37,520 nt of DNA from an uncultured Lachnospiraceae bacterium (GCA_947564645.1 CANOCU010000035.1:1-37520); one strand, 5' to 3'; positions 15,350-24,913 are shown, counted from the stretch's first letter. Notes: generated by a model from the letters alone, not told the origin. Numbers and translations: made by a program.

Positions 15350-17467
15350 CTAAATCTCGTACATCAGCTCCCCATAAGTCGGGATCGGCCACACCTTCTT
15401 GTCAACGATCATCTCCAGCTCATCTGCCGGCGCGCGCAGCTCTTCCATGGCAGCCTTCACCGTATCCTTGTAGAAGAATGCCTGTGCCTTGGCGTCTGTC
15501 ATGGCAGAAGCCTCTTCCTCCACCTCTTCCAAACGACGCAGAGCCGTCTGCATAGCTGCCAGTCTTGCATTCACCTTCAATAAAAGTTCCAGCTGCACTA
15601 CCGGATCCGCACCCGCTTCCTTTACGGCGTTCACCGTGTCCGCCAGACACTTCGAATATTTCACCACCGCCGGAATGATCTGCTTGCCCGCCATATCGAT
15701 CATGGCGAGGGCTTCTATGTTGATGGTCTTTGCATAGGTCTCATAGATGATCTCCTCGCGGGACTGCAGCTCTACTCTCGTAAAGATACGGAATTTCTCA
15801 AACAGTCTGACGGCCTTATCCGTCGTCAGTGTCGACGCCGCCTCGATCATGGATTTGATATTCGGCAGCCCCCTTCTTGCTGCTTCCTCCACCCACTCAT
15901 CCGCGTAGCCGTTGCCGTTGAAGATGATTCTCTGGTGCTCTGCCATATATTCCTTGATCAGATCGTGGATCGCAAGCTCCAGGTCCTTCTGTTCTACCTG
16001 CTCCAATCGATCCGCCGCCTCACAGAAAGCTTCCGCCACGATCGCATTCAGCGTGGTGTTCGGGCTGGCAATGGAATCCGCCGAACCGACCATACGGAAC
16101 TCAAACTTGTTCCCTGTAAAAGCGAAGGGCGAAGTCCTGTTTCTGTCCGTGGCGTCCTTCTTGAAATCGGGCAGCGTCTTTACACCGGTGCGCAGTCTGC
16201 CGCCCTCCTTGACACTGGTCGCCTCGCCTGTCTCGATCAGCTGATCGACCACGTCCTCCAGCTGCTCTCCGAGGAAAATAGAGATGATCGCCGGCGGCGC
16301 CTCATTGGCGCCCAGTCTGTGGTCGTTCCCCACATCCGATGCAGACTGACGGAGCAGATCCGCGTGGGTATCCACTGCCTTCATGATGCAGGCCAGCACC
16401 AGCAGGAACTGTATATTCCGGTTCGGCGTATCGCCCGGATCCAACAGGTTCACACCGTTGTCCGTGGTGATCGACCAGTTATTATGTTTGCCGGAACCGT
16501 TGACGCCCGCATAAGGTTTCTCATGGAGCAGACATCTCATACCGTGGCGGATCGCCACTCTCTTCATGGCTTCCATCACAAGCTGATTGTGGTCCACGGC
16601 GATATTAGCCGTCTCATAGATGGGAGCCAGTTCATGCTGTGCCGGCGCCACCTCATTATGCTGGGTCTTGGCCGTGACGCCCAACTTCCACAGCTCCTCG
16701 TTCAGATCTTTCATATAAGCGCCCACGCGCTCCCTGATAACGCCGAAGTAATGATCCTCCATCTCCTGGCCTTTCGGTGCCGGCGCACCGAACAGTGTAC
16801 GCCCCGCGAACATCAGATCCGTTCTGCGCATATACAGGTCCTTATCCACCAGGAAGTATTCCTGCTCCGGTCCGACGGATGCGGTAACCTTGGTAGCCTC
16901 CGTATTGCCGAACAGACGGACGATACGCAGCGCCTGCTCGCTTAACGCCTCCATGGAACGCAGAAGCGGCGTCTTCTTGTCAAGCGCTTCACCCGTATAG
17001 GAACAGAAGGCCGTGGGGATACAGAGGATCGTACCGCATCCCGATTCCTTCAGGAAAGCCGGCGACGTAATGTCCCATGCCGTATAGCCTCTCGCCTCGA
17101 AAGTAGCGCGCAGTCCGCCGGAAGGGAAAGAAGATGCATCCGGCTCGCCCTTGATCAGCTCCTTGCCGGAAAACTCCGTCAGCATTTTTCCTTCCTCGTC
17201 GGGATGCGCCACAAACGCATCATGCTTCTCCGCCGTAATACCGGTCAGCGGCTGGAACCAGTGTGTATAATGCGTCGCGCCGTTCTCCACCGCCCAGTCC
17301 TTCATTTCCTTGGCAACGACATTCGCGGTCGCTTTGGACAGCTCGCCGCCCTCGTTCATCACCTTGACCACTTCCTTGTACACGTTCTTCGGCAGTCTCT
17401 CCTTCATCTTGCCGAGCGTGAACACGTTCTTTCCGAAGATCTCTTCCACATTAAACACTTTGCTCAT
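15350..17467 (-). CDS. glnN: Glutamine synthetase type III
   Basis: ATG 17467 follows AGGAGGAG at normal distance; the frame is open further upstream, but that part is leader. The 705-residue length fits GSIII, which is much larger than GSI. Visible family blocks: [13 protein letters not shown] (about residue 130), catalytic [10 protein letters not shown] (about 205), [17 protein letters not shown] (about 275), [10 protein letters not shown] (about 325) and [16 protein letters not shown] (about 450), with a long helical C-terminus. It makes glutamine from glutamate, ammonia and ATP in the cytoplasm and is the usual ammonia-assimilating enzyme in many anaerobic Clostridia and Bacteroidetes. 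It stands alone, with promoter and a leader terminator suggesting attenuation. Confidence 0.96.
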   Translation of the reverse strand: MSKVFNVEEIFGKNVFTLGKMKERLPKNVYKEVVKVMNEGGELSKATANVVAKEMKDWAVENGATHYTHWFQPLTGITAEKHDAFVAHPDEEGKMLTEFSGKELIKGEPDASSFPSGGLRATFEARGYTAWDITSPAFLKESGCGTILCIPTAFCSYTGEALDKKTPLLRSMEALSEQALRIVRLFGNTEATKVTASVGPEQEYFLVDKDLYMRRTDLMFAGRTLFGAPAPKGQEMEDHYFGVIRERVGAYMKDLNEELWKLGVTAKTQHNEVAPAQHELAPIYETANIAVDHNQLVMEAMKRVAIRHGMRCLLHEKPYAGVNGSGKHNNWSITTDNGVNLLDPGDTPNRNIQFLLVLACIMKAVDTHADLLRQSASDVGNDHRLGANEAPPAIISIFLGEQLEDVVDQLIETGEATSVKEGGRLRTGVKTLPDFKKDATDRNRTSPFAFTGNKFEFRMVGSADSIASPNTTLNAIVAEAFCEAADRLEQVEQKDLELAIHDLIKEYMAEHQRIIFNGNGYADEWVEEAARRGLPNIKSMIEAASTLTTDKAVRLFEKFRIFTRVELQSREEIIYETYAKTINIEALAMIDMAGKQIIPAVVKYSKCLADTVNAVKEAGADPVVQLELLLKVNARLAAMQTALRRLEEVEEEASAMTDAKAQAFFYKDTVKAAMEELRAPADELEMIVDKKVWPIPTYGELMYEI

Positions 17468-17519
17468 TTTTCTCCTCCTCATATGGATCAGCAATATTCC
17501 TCTGTCTGGGCCTGCGCAT

Positions 17520-17553
17520 AAAAAAATGTTCCAAAAATAAACCTTTTGGAACA
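17520..17553 (-). promoter_or_regulatory. Leader terminator (attenuator) upstream of glnN
   Basis: On the minus strand TGTTCCAAAA and TTTTGGAACA form a perfect 10-bp stem with a 7-nt loop, followed by seven T. It lies inside the predicted glnN transcript, about 52 nt before ATG. An alternative small stem, GAAC-GATGGT-GTTC (17562-17549), uses the same 5' arm and has a six-nt loop, so the two cannot form together. This is the layout expected for antitermination; ANTAR-type control of glutamine synthetase genes is known in Clostridia, but the match to that RNA motif is not certain. Confidence 0.6.
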
Positions 17554-17596
17554 CCATCGTTCTGGATACCGTTATGCAGGTCAACGACCTTTCTAT

Positions 17597-17625
17597 AAAA
17601 TACCCTACTTTTTTCAAAAATGCAA
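17597..17625 (-). promoter_or_regulatory. Promoter of glnN
   Basis: On the minus strand TTGCAT (17625-17620), 17-nt spacer, TATTTT (17602-17597). It gives a leader of roughly 120 nt before the glnN start, long enough for the attenuator. Confidence 0.55.
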
Positions 17626-17774
17626 TACCATAATTTAAATTTTGTGATTTCTGACGGATTTTGCGGTCGGGAACGCCTTTTTCCTGTTCAGACCGCAATA
17701 CATGTCCCGGAAATGCAGATCCTTTCCATCTGGCATATTCCGGCATGGTCGTCGCGCCAGATGCGGCCGTACCG

Positions 17775-19034
17775 TCACACATTTTCCACCCGCAGAATAT
17801 CAAACCGCTCCGGTATTACGGAGAGCGCCACATCGATGACCTGCTTCGAATGCGGACAGGATTCCACGCTCCCGCCTGTTTCGTCGTACATGGCCAGCAC
17901 CTTAACCGGCACATTGCTTCCGTCCTGCTTCATGATCTCGATCTCATCTCCGACGCAGAACTTATTGCGCTGCCCGATGCGGGCGCAGCATATTCCCGCA
18001 GTCTGCACGATCTCCCCCACGATCCCCAGATACGTATATTCATTCACATAAGTACTGTTGTCATAGATCTGCGTCGTCTCGTCCGGCTTTCCGAAATAAA
18101 ATCCCGTCGTGAACTGTCTGTAAGTGCACTTGGCGATCTCCGCCAGATACCATTCCATATTGGCCCGGTACTTCTCCACGGATTCCAGGCAGTCGTCGAT
18201 CGCCCGGCGGTAAGTGCGCGCCACCGTCGCCACATAGAGCGCCGTCTTCATCCGCCCCTCGATCTTAAAGCTGTCGATACCGGCCTCGATCATCTCCGGA
18301 ATATGCCCGATCATGCACAGATCCTTGGAGTTAAAAATATAAGTCCCCCGCTCATTCTCATAGACCGGCAGATACTCTCCCGGCCTGGTCTCCTCCACCA
18401 CCGCGTACTTCCAGCGGCAGGGATGAGTGCAGGCCCCATGATTGGCGTCCCGGCCCGTAAAGTAGCTGCTCAAAAGACACCGCCCCGAATAGGAGATGCA
18501 CATGGCTCCATGGATAAAGCTCTCGATCTCTAGCTCTTCCGGAATCCTCTCCCGGATCTCCCGGATCTCCGCCAAAGACAGCTCCCTGGCTGACACCACC
18601 CTTCTTGCTCCCTGTTCGTGCCAGAAACGGTATGTCATATAATTCGTGTTGTTGGCCTGCGTTGATATATGGATATCGATCTCCGGACAGATCTCCCGCG
18701 CCAGCAGGAACATACCCGGATCGGCAATGATCAGCGCATCGGGCCTTAGCGCTTTTAACTCCTGAAAATACGCCCGTGCTCCCTCCAGATCATAGTTATG
18801 GGCCAGAATATTGGCCGTCACATGCACCCGCACGCCTCTCTCATGGGCAAAAGCGATCCCCTCCGCCATCTCCTCCTGCGTAAAGTTCTTGGCCTTGGCG
18901 CGCAGACCGAACGCCTCGCCCCCTATATAGACCGCGTCCGCCCCGAAGATCACCGCCGTCTTCAGCACCTCTAAGCTGCTCGCCGGGACCAGCAATTCCG
19001 GTTTCCTGTTTCTCTTATCTATCTCTGTGCTCAT
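17775..19034 (-). CDS. trhP: Peptidase U32-family protein, likely tRNA 5-hydroxyuridine synthesis protein
   Basis: A protein of 419 residues with the U32 signature: [20 protein letters not shown] at the start, [20 protein letters not shown] with further cysteines at GACTHPC (four cysteines, likely a metal or Fe-S site), and [14 protein letters not shown]. In Bacillus subtilis, U32 proteins TrhP1/TrhP2 (YrrN/YrrO) are needed to form 5-hydroxyuridine at the wobble base of tRNAs, with prephenate as cofactor source. Here trmR, which methylates that product, is directly upstream (16 nt), just as in Bacillus, which supports this role over collagenase. AGGAGAG precedes ATG 19034. Confidence 0.88.
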   Translation of the reverse strand: MSTEIDKRNRKPELLVPASSLEVLKTAVIFGADAVYIGGEAFGLRAKAKNFTQEEMAEGIAFAHERGVRVHVTANILAHNYDLEGARAYFQELKALRPDALIIADPGMFLLAREICPEIDIHISTQANNTNYMTYRFWHEQGARRVVSARELSLAEIREIRERIPEELEIESFIHGAMCISYSGRCLLSSYFTGRDANHGACTHPCRWKYAVVEETRPGEYLPVYENERGTYIFNSKDLCMIGHIPEMIEAGIDSFKIEGRMKTALYVATVARTYRRAIDDCLESVEKYRANMEWYLAEIAKCTYRQFTTGFYFGKPDETTQIYDNSTYVNEYTYLGIVGEIVQTAGICCARIGQRNKFCVGDEIEIMKQDGSNVPVKVLAMYDETGGSVESCPHSKQVIDVALSVIPERFDILRVENV

Positions 19035-19050
19035 ATCTCTCCTGCCCTGC

Positions 19051-19677
19051 CTATCCTCTCTTAACGCTGACCGTCACGCCATCTCCCACCGGCAGGATCA
19101 CCGTCTCCAACTCCGGATGATGCTTCAACTCATACAGATACTCCCGCATACGGCTGTGGATCGTCCGGTTCCTTCTCGTCACCGCAAACCGGGATTCCAG
19201 AATATCACCGTCCTGCAGCACGTTATCCGACAACAGTATCCCGCCAGGCGAAAGCAGCCGCAGCACATCCGGCAGGAAATGAATATACTGCCCCTTCGCC
19301 GCATCCATAAAGATCATGTCATAGGGCCTCGCAAGCTCCCTCAGAATATCCGCCGCGTCTCCTTCCAGCAGCGTGATCTTATCCTCTTTCCCGGCCCGCC
19401 GGAAATTCTCCCTGGCCACGGGAATCCTTTTCTCATAGTTCTCTATGGTCGTAATATGGCAATCCTCCGGCCCGTATTCACTCATCAGAAGCGCAGAAAA
19501 ACCAATGGCGCAGCCAACCTCCAGAATCGACGTCGGCTTCCTCATCGCAAGCAGCAGTCTGAGCAGACTCTGTACCTGCGTGCGGATAATCGGCACATTG
19601 GTTCTCTTTGCTTCCTGCTCTATCTCGTTTAAGAAAGGCGTATTTCCGGGGTCCAAAGAATCAATAAACGCATTCAT
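19051..19677 (-). CDS. trmR: O-methyltransferase, likely tRNA 5-hydroxyuridine methyltransferase
   Basis: ATG 19677 is preferred because AGGAG lies 8 nt upstream; ATG 19695 (six residues longer) is the alternative, with a weaker site. The 208-residue protein has the SAM-binding motif ILEVGCAIGFSALLMS, the acidic strand ITTIENYEKRIPVA, the metal-site segment MIFMDAAKGQYIHF and LLSDNVL, as in the COMT-like family. TrmR (YrrM) of B. subtilis turns 5-hydroxyuridine-34 into 5-methoxyuridine in tRNAs. The adjacent trhP supplies the substrate step, and mltG upstream repeats the yrrL-yrrM-yrrN/O order. Confidence 0.88.
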   Translation of the reverse strand: MNAFIDSLDPGNTPFLNEIEQEAKRTNVPIIRTQVQSLLRLLLAMRKPTSILEVGCAIGFSALLMSEYGPEDCHITTIENYEKRIPVARENFRRAGKEDKITLLEGDAADILRELARPYDMIFMDAAKGQYIHFLPDVLRLLSPGGILLSDNVLQDGDILESRFAVTRRNRTIHSRMREYLYELKHHPELETVILPVGDGVTVSVKRG

Positions 19678-19712
19678 GCGCTCATCTCCTGTCATTGCAC
19701 TCGTTTCCTTTC

Positions 19713-20105
19713 CTACTCCTGCGCCTCTTCCTCATCCTCTTCGGGTTCGGCGGCAATCACTTCCAACATCTCCTGTGCAGTCATCGCTGTGTTCAGGTCA
19801 TAGACGCCCGGCTGGATCTTACCGTGATGCTCGGACAACAGCTCCTGGATCCTGAAAAGATTCGCGTCCCGGATCAATCCTCTTTCCTGCAGCATCTGTC
19901 CCACCTCTTTGGCCGTATCCGCATTCCCGATGGACACGCTGATGACTCTGCCTTCACCGACTGACAACGGTTCCTCCGCAAATACACGGAATCCGTAATC
20001 ATAGGCCGCCGTCGCCGTTCTGATAACGAACGTCGCAATAAATATTAAAACCGCGATCTTAATGATCAGCTCCGCCAGTGAACCTATAATGTACTTAGCT
20101 TTCAT
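19713..20105 (-). CDS. Short MltG/YceG-like membrane protein without the catalytic domain
   Basis: A protein of 130 residues. One membrane segment near residues 12-32 (IIKIAVLIFIATFVIRTAT) is followed by a LysM-like part VISVSIGNADTAKEVGQMLQ and IQPGVYDLNTAMTAQEMLEV, which matches the N-terminal domain of MltG. The C-terminal lytic transglycosylase domain with its catalytic Glu (usually about 200 more residues) is absent, and the protein ends in an acidic tail. Short forms like this are common in Lachnospiraceae, so it is probably a natural variant and not a broken gene. It occupies the yrrL position before trmR. GAGAGG lies before ATG. Confidence 0.8.
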   Translation of the reverse strand: MKAKYIIGSLAELIIKIAVLIFIATFVIRTATAAYDYGFRVFAEEPLSVGEGRVISVSIGNADTAKEVGQMLQERGLIRDANLFRIQELLSEHHGKIQPGVYDLNTAMTAQEMLEVIAAEPEEDEEEAQE

Positions 20106-20132
20106 ATCTGACCTCTCATCCTCCGCAATCCT

Positions 20133-20465
20133 CTATTCAAAATCAATCTCCGCCGTAAGCAGCACGTTCATCTCCTGCATCATCCGGCAGAAAGCCAGTT
20201 CAGCCCTCAGAAACTCATCGACCGCCGGATTTTCCCTAAATTCCCGGTACTCCCGTTCAAATGCTTCCATCCGGTCAAACAGCTCCGTTCCATCCGACTC
20301 TGTCTGGATATCAAAGTTTTTCTGCCGGTATTCGTTAACCTGGACATAAAGCTCCGGCTGTCTTTTCAACTCCTCCCGCTGATACAGATATTCCTTGTAT
20401 ACATCAGTTTCCCGAATGATTCCCGCAAGTTTCCTGGCAGCCCCCATAACATCATTTGCCGTCAT
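20133..20465 (-). CDS. YlbF-family regulator
   Basis: A helical, charged soluble protein of 110 residues: MTANDVMGAARKLAGIIRET, YLYQREELKRQPELYVQV, and FRENPAVDEFLRAELAFCRM, the pattern of the YlbF/YmcA family. In Bacillus, YlbF, YmcA and YaaT form the Y-complex that steers mRNA maturation by RNase Y. Here the gene lies 67 nt after RNase J in the same operon, fitting a role in RNA decay or processing. GGAGGG is about 10 nt before ATG 20465. Confidence 0.85.
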   Translation of the reverse strand: MTANDVMGAARKLAGIIRETDVYKEYLYQREELKRQPELYVQVNEYRQKNFDIQTESDGTELFDRMEAFEREYREFRENPAVDEFLRAELAFCRMMQEMNVLLTAEIDFE

Positions 20466-20532
20466 ATCGCTGTTCCCTCCATACGGCCGCCCGGCACAGC
20501 GAGTGTGCGGACCCGTTTCATAAGTATCCTGC

Positions 20533-22209
20533 TCAGACCTCCATGATGATCGGCAGGATCATCGGACGTCTCTTCGTCTTCTTCCACACAAACTCACTAA
20601 GTACATCCTTGATCGAGGATTTGATCTTTCCCCAGTCAGACTGGCCTCTGCTCAGGCAGCCGTGAACCGCCTCGTCTACAAGCAGCCGCGCCTCATCCAA
20701 CAGCTCATCCGATTCACGCACATACACGAATCCGCGGGACACGATGTCCGGACCGGATACCAGACGATCGCTGTAAGAATCCAGAGCCAGTACTACGATC
20801 AGGATACCGTCCTCCGCCAGATGCTGCCTGTCGCGCAGCACCACATTTCCCACGTCACCTACTCCAAGGCCGTCTACCAGAATCGCACCCACAGGCACCT
20901 TCCCGATCACTTCCGCCTTCTCGTTGTCCAGTTCCAGCACATCCCCGGACTGTATCATGAAAATATTCTCCTTCGGAATACCCAGATCCGCCGCAACCTT
21001 CGCCTGCGCTTTCCGGTGCTTGTACTCCCCGTGGATAGGCACGGCATATTTCGGTTTCACCAGACTGTAGATCAGCTTGATCTCCTCCTGGCAGGCGTGT
21101 CCGGAGACATGCACATCCTGGAAGATCACGTCCGCACCCTTCATCTGCAGTTCATTGATCACATTGGTAACGGCTTTCTCATTGCCCGGTATGGGATGAG
21201 AAGAAAAGATGACAGTATCGCCCGGCAGGATCGAGATCTTCCTGTGATTATCGCTTGCCATCCGGCTTAACGCCGCCATGCTCTCTCCCTGGCTGCCGGT
21301 GGTGATGATCACCGTCTTATCGTTTGGATAATTTTTCAGCTGCTCGACATCGATCAACGTGTTCTCCGGAATATGAAGGCACTCAAGCGCAGAGGCGGTC
21401 TCGATGATATTGACCATACTCCGTCCTTCCACTACCACCTTCCGCCCATGCTTATAAGCAGAATTGATGATCTGCTGTACTCTGTCCACATTGGATGCAA
21501 AAGTCGCAATAATGATTCTCGTATCCTTATGATCGGCAAACAGTGTATCAAAAGTTCTACCCACCGTTCTCTCCGAAGCCGTAAATCCGAGCCTCTCCGC
21601 ATTTGTAGAATCGCACATCAGGGCAAGCACACCCTTTTTGCCGATCTCCGCAAACCGCTGCAGATCGATCGCATCGCCGAATACCGGCGTATAATCCACC
21701 TTAAAATCCCCCGTGTGCACCACTACTCCCGCCGGGGAATAGATCGCCAGTGCAGCAGCATCCACAATACTGTGATTTGTCCTGATAAACTCAACTCTGA
21801 ACTGTCCCAGATTAATCGACTGTCCAAACTTAACTACCTTACGTCTGGTCTTATTCGTCAGATCATGCTCCGCCAGTTTATTCTCAATAATCCCCATCGT
21901 CAGTCTTGTCGCATAGATCGGGATATTCAATTCCTTCAGGATATACGGTAATGCGCCGATATGATCCTCGTGTCCGTGCGTGATCACAAATCCCTTTACC
22001 TTATCGGCATTCTCCTTCAGATAGGTAATATCCGGAATCACCAGGTCAATACCCAGCATCTCATCCTCCGGAAAAGACAGACCACAGTCTACCACAATAA
22101 TACTGTCTTCATATTCAAAGGCAGTAATATTAAGCCCAATCTGCTCCAACCCGCCAAGCGGGATGATCTTCAATTTCGAAGCAGCTTTTCCCTGTTCAAT
22201 TTTTCTCAA
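20533..22209 (-). CDS. rnj: Ribonuclease J
   Basis: TTG 22209 is favoured because GGAGG sits 8 nt upstream; the in-frame ATG 22224 overlaps that site and has none of its own. The 558-residue length is typical. Motifs: IIPLGGLEQIGLN, the metallo-beta-lactamase zinc motif THGHEDHIGALP (about residue 75), NHSIVDAAALAI, HTGDFKVDYTP, GSQGESMAALSRMA (beta-CASP), and PIHGEYKH near residue 390. RNase J degrades and matures RNA by endo- and 5'-3' exonuclease activity. It heads the operon that continues with ylbF, mltG, trmR and trhP. Confidence 0.95.
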   Translation of the reverse strand: MRKIEQGKAASKLKIIPLGGLEQIGLNITAFEYEDSIIVVDCGLSFPEDEMLGIDLVIPDITYLKENADKVKGFVITHGHEDHIGALPYILKELNIPIYATRLTMGIIENKLAEHDLTNKTRRKVVKFGQSINLGQFRVEFIRTNHSIVDAAALAIYSPAGVVVHTGDFKVDYTPVFGDAIDLQRFAEIGKKGVLALMCDSTNAERLGFTASERTVGRTFDTLFADHKDTRIIIATFASNVDRVQQIINSAYKHGRKVVVEGRSMVNIIETASALECLHIPENTLIDVEQLKNYPNDKTVIITTGSQGESMAALSRMASDNHRKISILPGDTVIFSSHPIPGNEKAVTNVINELQMKGADVIFQDVHVSGHACQEEIKLIYSLVKPKYAVPIHGEYKHRKAQAKVAADLGIPKENIFMIQSGDVLELDNEKAEVIGKVPVGAILVDGLGVGDVGNVVLRDRQHLAEDGILIVVLALDSYSDRLVSGPDIVSRGFVYVRESDELLDEARLLVDEAVHGCLSRGQSDWGKIKSSIKDVLSEFVWKKTKRRPMILPIIMEV

Positions 22210-22313
22210 ATATATATCCTCCATTCGCAAAACAACATAAAATTTCCATACAACAAAAGTGCGCTTCCTGCGCTTTTCCGTGAAACAACGGATTCTCCGG
22301 ATGTACATAAAAC

Positions 22314-22330
22314 AGAGGATGATATCCTCT
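22314..22330 (-). terminator. Short hairpin between DUF1292 gene and RNase J
   Basis: AGAGGAT and ATCCTCT form a perfect 7-bp stem with a three-nt loop, followed on the minus strand by GTTTTA. It may be a weak terminator after the ireB-ruvX-DUF1292 group or a leader structure of RNase J. Confidence 0.4.
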
Positions 22331-22380
22331 CTATGTAGATCCAGAGTCACCTCTCCCCGGAGCATTTACGCCCGAGACTG

Positions 22381-22635
22381 CTACCGCAGCTCAATATCCT
22401 CAAGCATATTTTCAAATACAGCCGCCACTGCATTTAATTCCTCATCATCTGTCACGATCTCATAGACGGCGTCTTTCTCAGCCGTCTCAGACAGATCCCG
22501 AAGGATCAGAGCCTCTCCGTCCCCCTCTTCGGAGTCCGTCACCAGAATATAGTCAGTCCCTCCCAGCCTGGTCTGTTCCAGAACGCAGAACTGTACAGGT
22601 TCCTCTCCTTCCGGTGTAAAAACAATCTTATCCAC
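22381..22635 (-). CDS. DUF1292 family protein (YrzB-like)
   Basis: GTG start at 22635 directly follows the ruvX stop with no gap, and AAGGAGAAC lies just upstream inside ruvX. The 84-residue protein is very acidic. It has the DUF1292 beta-rich core (QFCVLEQTRLGGTDYILVTD) and ends in an acidic helix. Function is unknown; it is regularly found next to ireB and ruvX in Firmicutes, as here. Confidence 0.85.
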   Translation of the reverse strand: MDKIVFTPEGEEPVQFCVLEQTRLGGTDYILVTDSEEGDGEALILRDLSETAEKDAVYEIVTDDEELNAVAAVFENMLEDIELR

Positions 22636-23070
22636 TTACCTGTTCTCCTTATTTGCACGACAATCCAGATATCCCTGCAAGATCAAAACTGCCGCGATCT
22701 TGTCCACATACTCTTTACGATGCTCTCTGCGGACCCCCGCCTCTATCATCGCCTTGTCTGCCGCGACCGTAGTAAGACGCTCGTCCCACATCACTACGGG
22801 CAGCCCTGTCCTTCTCTCCAGCTTATCCTGAAATTCCAATGACAGCTGGGCCCTGTCACCGATCGTATCATTCATATTCTTCGGCAGCCCCAGGACAATC
22901 TCCGACACCTCATACTCCTCGATCAGCTGTTCTATCCTGGCCAATGTCTGACGTAGTTTATTCTCGTCTTTTCTTCTGATGATCTCCAGTCCCTGCGCCG
23001 TGATCAAAAGCGGATCACTGACCGCAACTCCTACTGTTTTGGATCCGAAATCCAATCCCATGATTCGCAT
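22636..23070 (-). CDS. ruvX: Holliday junction resolvase-like protein RuvX/YqgF
   Basis: A protein of 144 residues with an RNase H-like fold: [20 protein letters not shown] at the start (first acidic residue), [14 protein letters not shown] in the middle, and WDERLTT followed by [14 protein letters not shown] at the end. YqgF takes part in 16S rRNA 5'-end processing in E. coli, and Holliday junction cleavage is reported for some members. GGGAG lies before ATG 23070. It sits between ireB and DUF1292, a standard Firmicutes order. Confidence 0.95.
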   Translation of the reverse strand: MRIMGLDFGSKTVGVAVSDPLLITAQGLEIIRRKDENKLRQTLARIEQLIEEYEVSEIVLGLPKNMNDTIGDRAQLSLEFQDKLERRTGLPVVMWDERLTTVAADKAMIEAGVRREHRKEYVDKIAAVLILQGYLDCRANKENR

Positions 23071-23125
23071 AATAAACTCCCATCATGTTTTTCTGGGCAT
23101 TCTCTGGTGTGAAGAACTTCTAACA

Positions 23126-23389
23126 CTATTTTCCTAAAGAGTTCTTAATATACTCTACCAGCATCTCTTCTACCAGTTCATCCCTCTCCACCTTCATGAT
23201 CAGACTGCGTGCGCTCTTATGGCTGGTGATATAAGTAGGATCTCCCGACATAATATATCCTACGATCTGATTTACCGGATTATAGCCCTTCTCTGTCAGT
23301 GCTTCATATACCGTGGAAAGCACAAGCTTGACACCTGTCTCCGGCTCTGTCTCTACTTTAAAAAATTGTGTGTTCTCTAAATCCCGCAT
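23126..23389 (-). CDS. ireB: IreB family regulatory phosphoprotein (DUF965)
   Basis: A protein of 87 residues matching the IreB family throughout (VYEALTEKGYNPVNQIVGYI; SGDPTYITSHKSARSLIMKV). In Enterococcus faecalis IreB is phosphorylated on N-terminal threonines by the kinase IreK and restrains cephalosporin resistance. Here Thr7 (ENTQFF) is the matching candidate. It has its own promoter just after mtaB and leads the ruvX-DUF1292 group. Confidence 0.92.
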   Translation of the reverse strand: MRDLENTQFFKVETEPETGVKLVLSTVYEALTEKGYNPVNQIVGYIMSGDPTYITSHKSARSLIMKVERDELVEEMLVEYIKNSLGK

Positions 23390-23440
23390 GTTCTTACGCC
23401 CTTATCCATTGTCATTTTCAAGATTACCCCTGTCATTAAC

Positions 23441-23469
23441 ATAATACTCTATCGCCACACAAAATTCAA
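23441..23469 (-). promoter_or_regulatory. Promoter of the ireB-ruvX-DUF1292 group
   Basis: On the minus strand TTGAAT (23469-23464), 17-nt spacer, TATTAT (23446-23441). It begins one base after the mtaB stop codon. Confidence 0.65.
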
Positions 23470-24810
23470 TCATTTTAACAGCATAATGTCGTCCCTCAAA
23501 AACGCCGTCATTCTCCCCTCTGTCAGCCGGTTGCTCAGATTCTCTGACCCTTTGGTCGCTTTGGCCGCCTTGATATACTGCGGCGTATGGCCCACCCAGT
23601 ACAACGCGCCGTCAATCTCTTTCTTTTCCTCAAAAAGAACTTCCACTTCACGGTTCAGATACCCTGCCCGAAAAGCGCGGGACATTTCCCCTTCCGCCTG
23701 TGCAAGGATCGCGCTCCTTCTGCTCTTCTGTGCTTCCGTGATCTGCGCGCTCATCGCAGCCGCTTTCGTCCCCTTCCTTTTGGAATATTTGAAAATGTGC
23801 ATCTCATAGAAATTCACCTTGCGCACAAATTCCTCCGTTACCCGAAATTCTTCCTCCGTCTCCCCCGGAAATCCCACGATCACATCCGTCGTGATGGCCG
23901 GATCGCGATAATATTTCCTGAGTAGCTCTGTTGTCTGAAAGTATTCCCCCGCAGTATAATGTCTATTCATCCTGACAAGCACCGAATCACAGCCGCTCTG
24001 CAGTGATAAATGAAAGTGGGGGCAGATCTTTGGCATGGCGCTTATCTGCCTTGCAAACTCTTCCGTTACGATACGCGGTTCCAGTGAACCAAGACGAATG
24101 CGCTCCAGTCCTTCCATATCGTGTAATTTACACAAAAGCTGCAGCAATTCCGGTTTTCCCCTGTCAATTCCATAGGAGCTGATATGGATACCGGTCAGCA
24201 CGACCTCCCGGTATCCCGCTTTCACGATTCCCCTCACTTCCCGGAGAACGTCTTCCTCCCCCCGGCTCCTGACCCGTCCTCTGGCATAAGGGATAATACA
24301 GTAGGAGCAGAACTGGTTACAGCCGTCCTGAATCTTGATGCAGGCTCTCGTATGTTCCGCGGTCCGGGTCAGCTGCATTTCCTCATATTCCCTGGCGCCA
24401 GCAATATCGGTCACCTCTAAAACTGCCTGGTCACCGCCTTTCCTCTCATCCATCCGGCTTCTATCCACATTCCAATACTCTTCTAATATGGAAACGATAT
24501 CTTTCTTCCTGTTGTTTCCAATGGCAATATCGATTGCTTCCTCCTGCCTGATCGCCTCTCCTGCCGTCTGCACATAACATCCCGCTGCCACTATTACGGC
24601 ATCCGGGTTTCTCTTCTTCGCGCGATGGATCATCTGTCTGCTTTTGCGGTCTGCGATATTCGTCACCGTACATGTATTTATGATATAAACGTCTGCTTCC
24701 TCATCAAATGGTACAATTTTATATCCACTTTCCCGAAGCATTTGTTGCATTACATCAAATTCGTAACTATTCACCTTGCATCCAAGATTATGTAGTGCTA
24801 CTCTTTTCAT
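23470..24810 (-). CDS. mtaB: tRNA (N6-threonylcarbamoyladenosine(37)-C2)-methylthiotransferase
   Basis: ATG 24810 is preferred (GGAGA 6 nt upstream); ATG 24822 is possible. The 446-residue protein has the three methylthiotransferase parts: UPF0004 domain with cysteines at LGCKVNSYE, INTCTVTN and AAGCYVQ; the radical SAM motif DGCNQFCSYCIIPYARG (CxxxCxxC) near residue 155; and a C-terminal TRAM-like segment. MtaB converts t6A37 to ms2t6A37 in ANN-reading tRNAs, improving decoding. It is divergent from the HPr-like gene. Confidence 0.94.
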   Translation of the reverse strand: MKRVALHNLGCKVNSYEFDVMQQMLRESGYKIVPFDEEADVYIINTCTVTNIADRKSRQMIHRAKKRNPDAVIVAAGCYVQTAGEAIRQEEAIDIAIGNNRKKDIVSILEEYWNVDRSRMDERKGGDQAVLEVTDIAGAREYEEMQLTRTAEHTRACIKIQDGCNQFCSYCIIPYARGRVRSRGEEDVLREVRGIVKAGYREVVLTGIHISSYGIDRGKPELLQLLCKLHDMEGLERIRLGSLEPRIVTEEFARQISAMPKICPHFHLSLQSGCDSVLVRMNRHYTAGEYFQTTELLRKYYRDPAITTDVIVGFPGETEEEFRVTEEFVRKVNFYEMHIFKYSKRKGTKAAAMSAQITEAQKSRRSAILAQAEGEMSRAFRAGYLNREVEVLFEEKKEIDGALYWVGHTPQYIKAAKATKGSENLSNRLTEGRMTAFLRDDIMLLK

Positions 24811-24843
24811 TGTATTCTCCATGTTTTTTGTGTCCTTTTATCA

Positions 24844-24872
24844 TTGACTTTTATACTTCCAACATTTAGTAT
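24844..24872 (+). promoter_or_regulatory. Promoter of the HPr-like gene
   Basis: TTGACT (24844-24849), 17-nt spacer, TAGTAT (24867-24872), about 40 nt before the ATG. Confidence 0.75.
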
Positions 24873-24913
24873 TAAAGCAGAAGGTATGCATAATCAAAGG
24901 AGGTAAATTTGAC

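Noticed and set aside
17468-17600. Cyanobacterial-type glutamine riboswitch upstream of glnN
   Set aside because: The conserved core of that RNA was not recognised; the leader is better described as hairpins plus terminator.
17630-17770. Hairpins CATCTGGC/GCCAGATG and TTGCGGTC/GACCGCAA downstream of trhP
   Set aside because: No T-run follows on the minus strand and the loops are long, so they were not called terminators.
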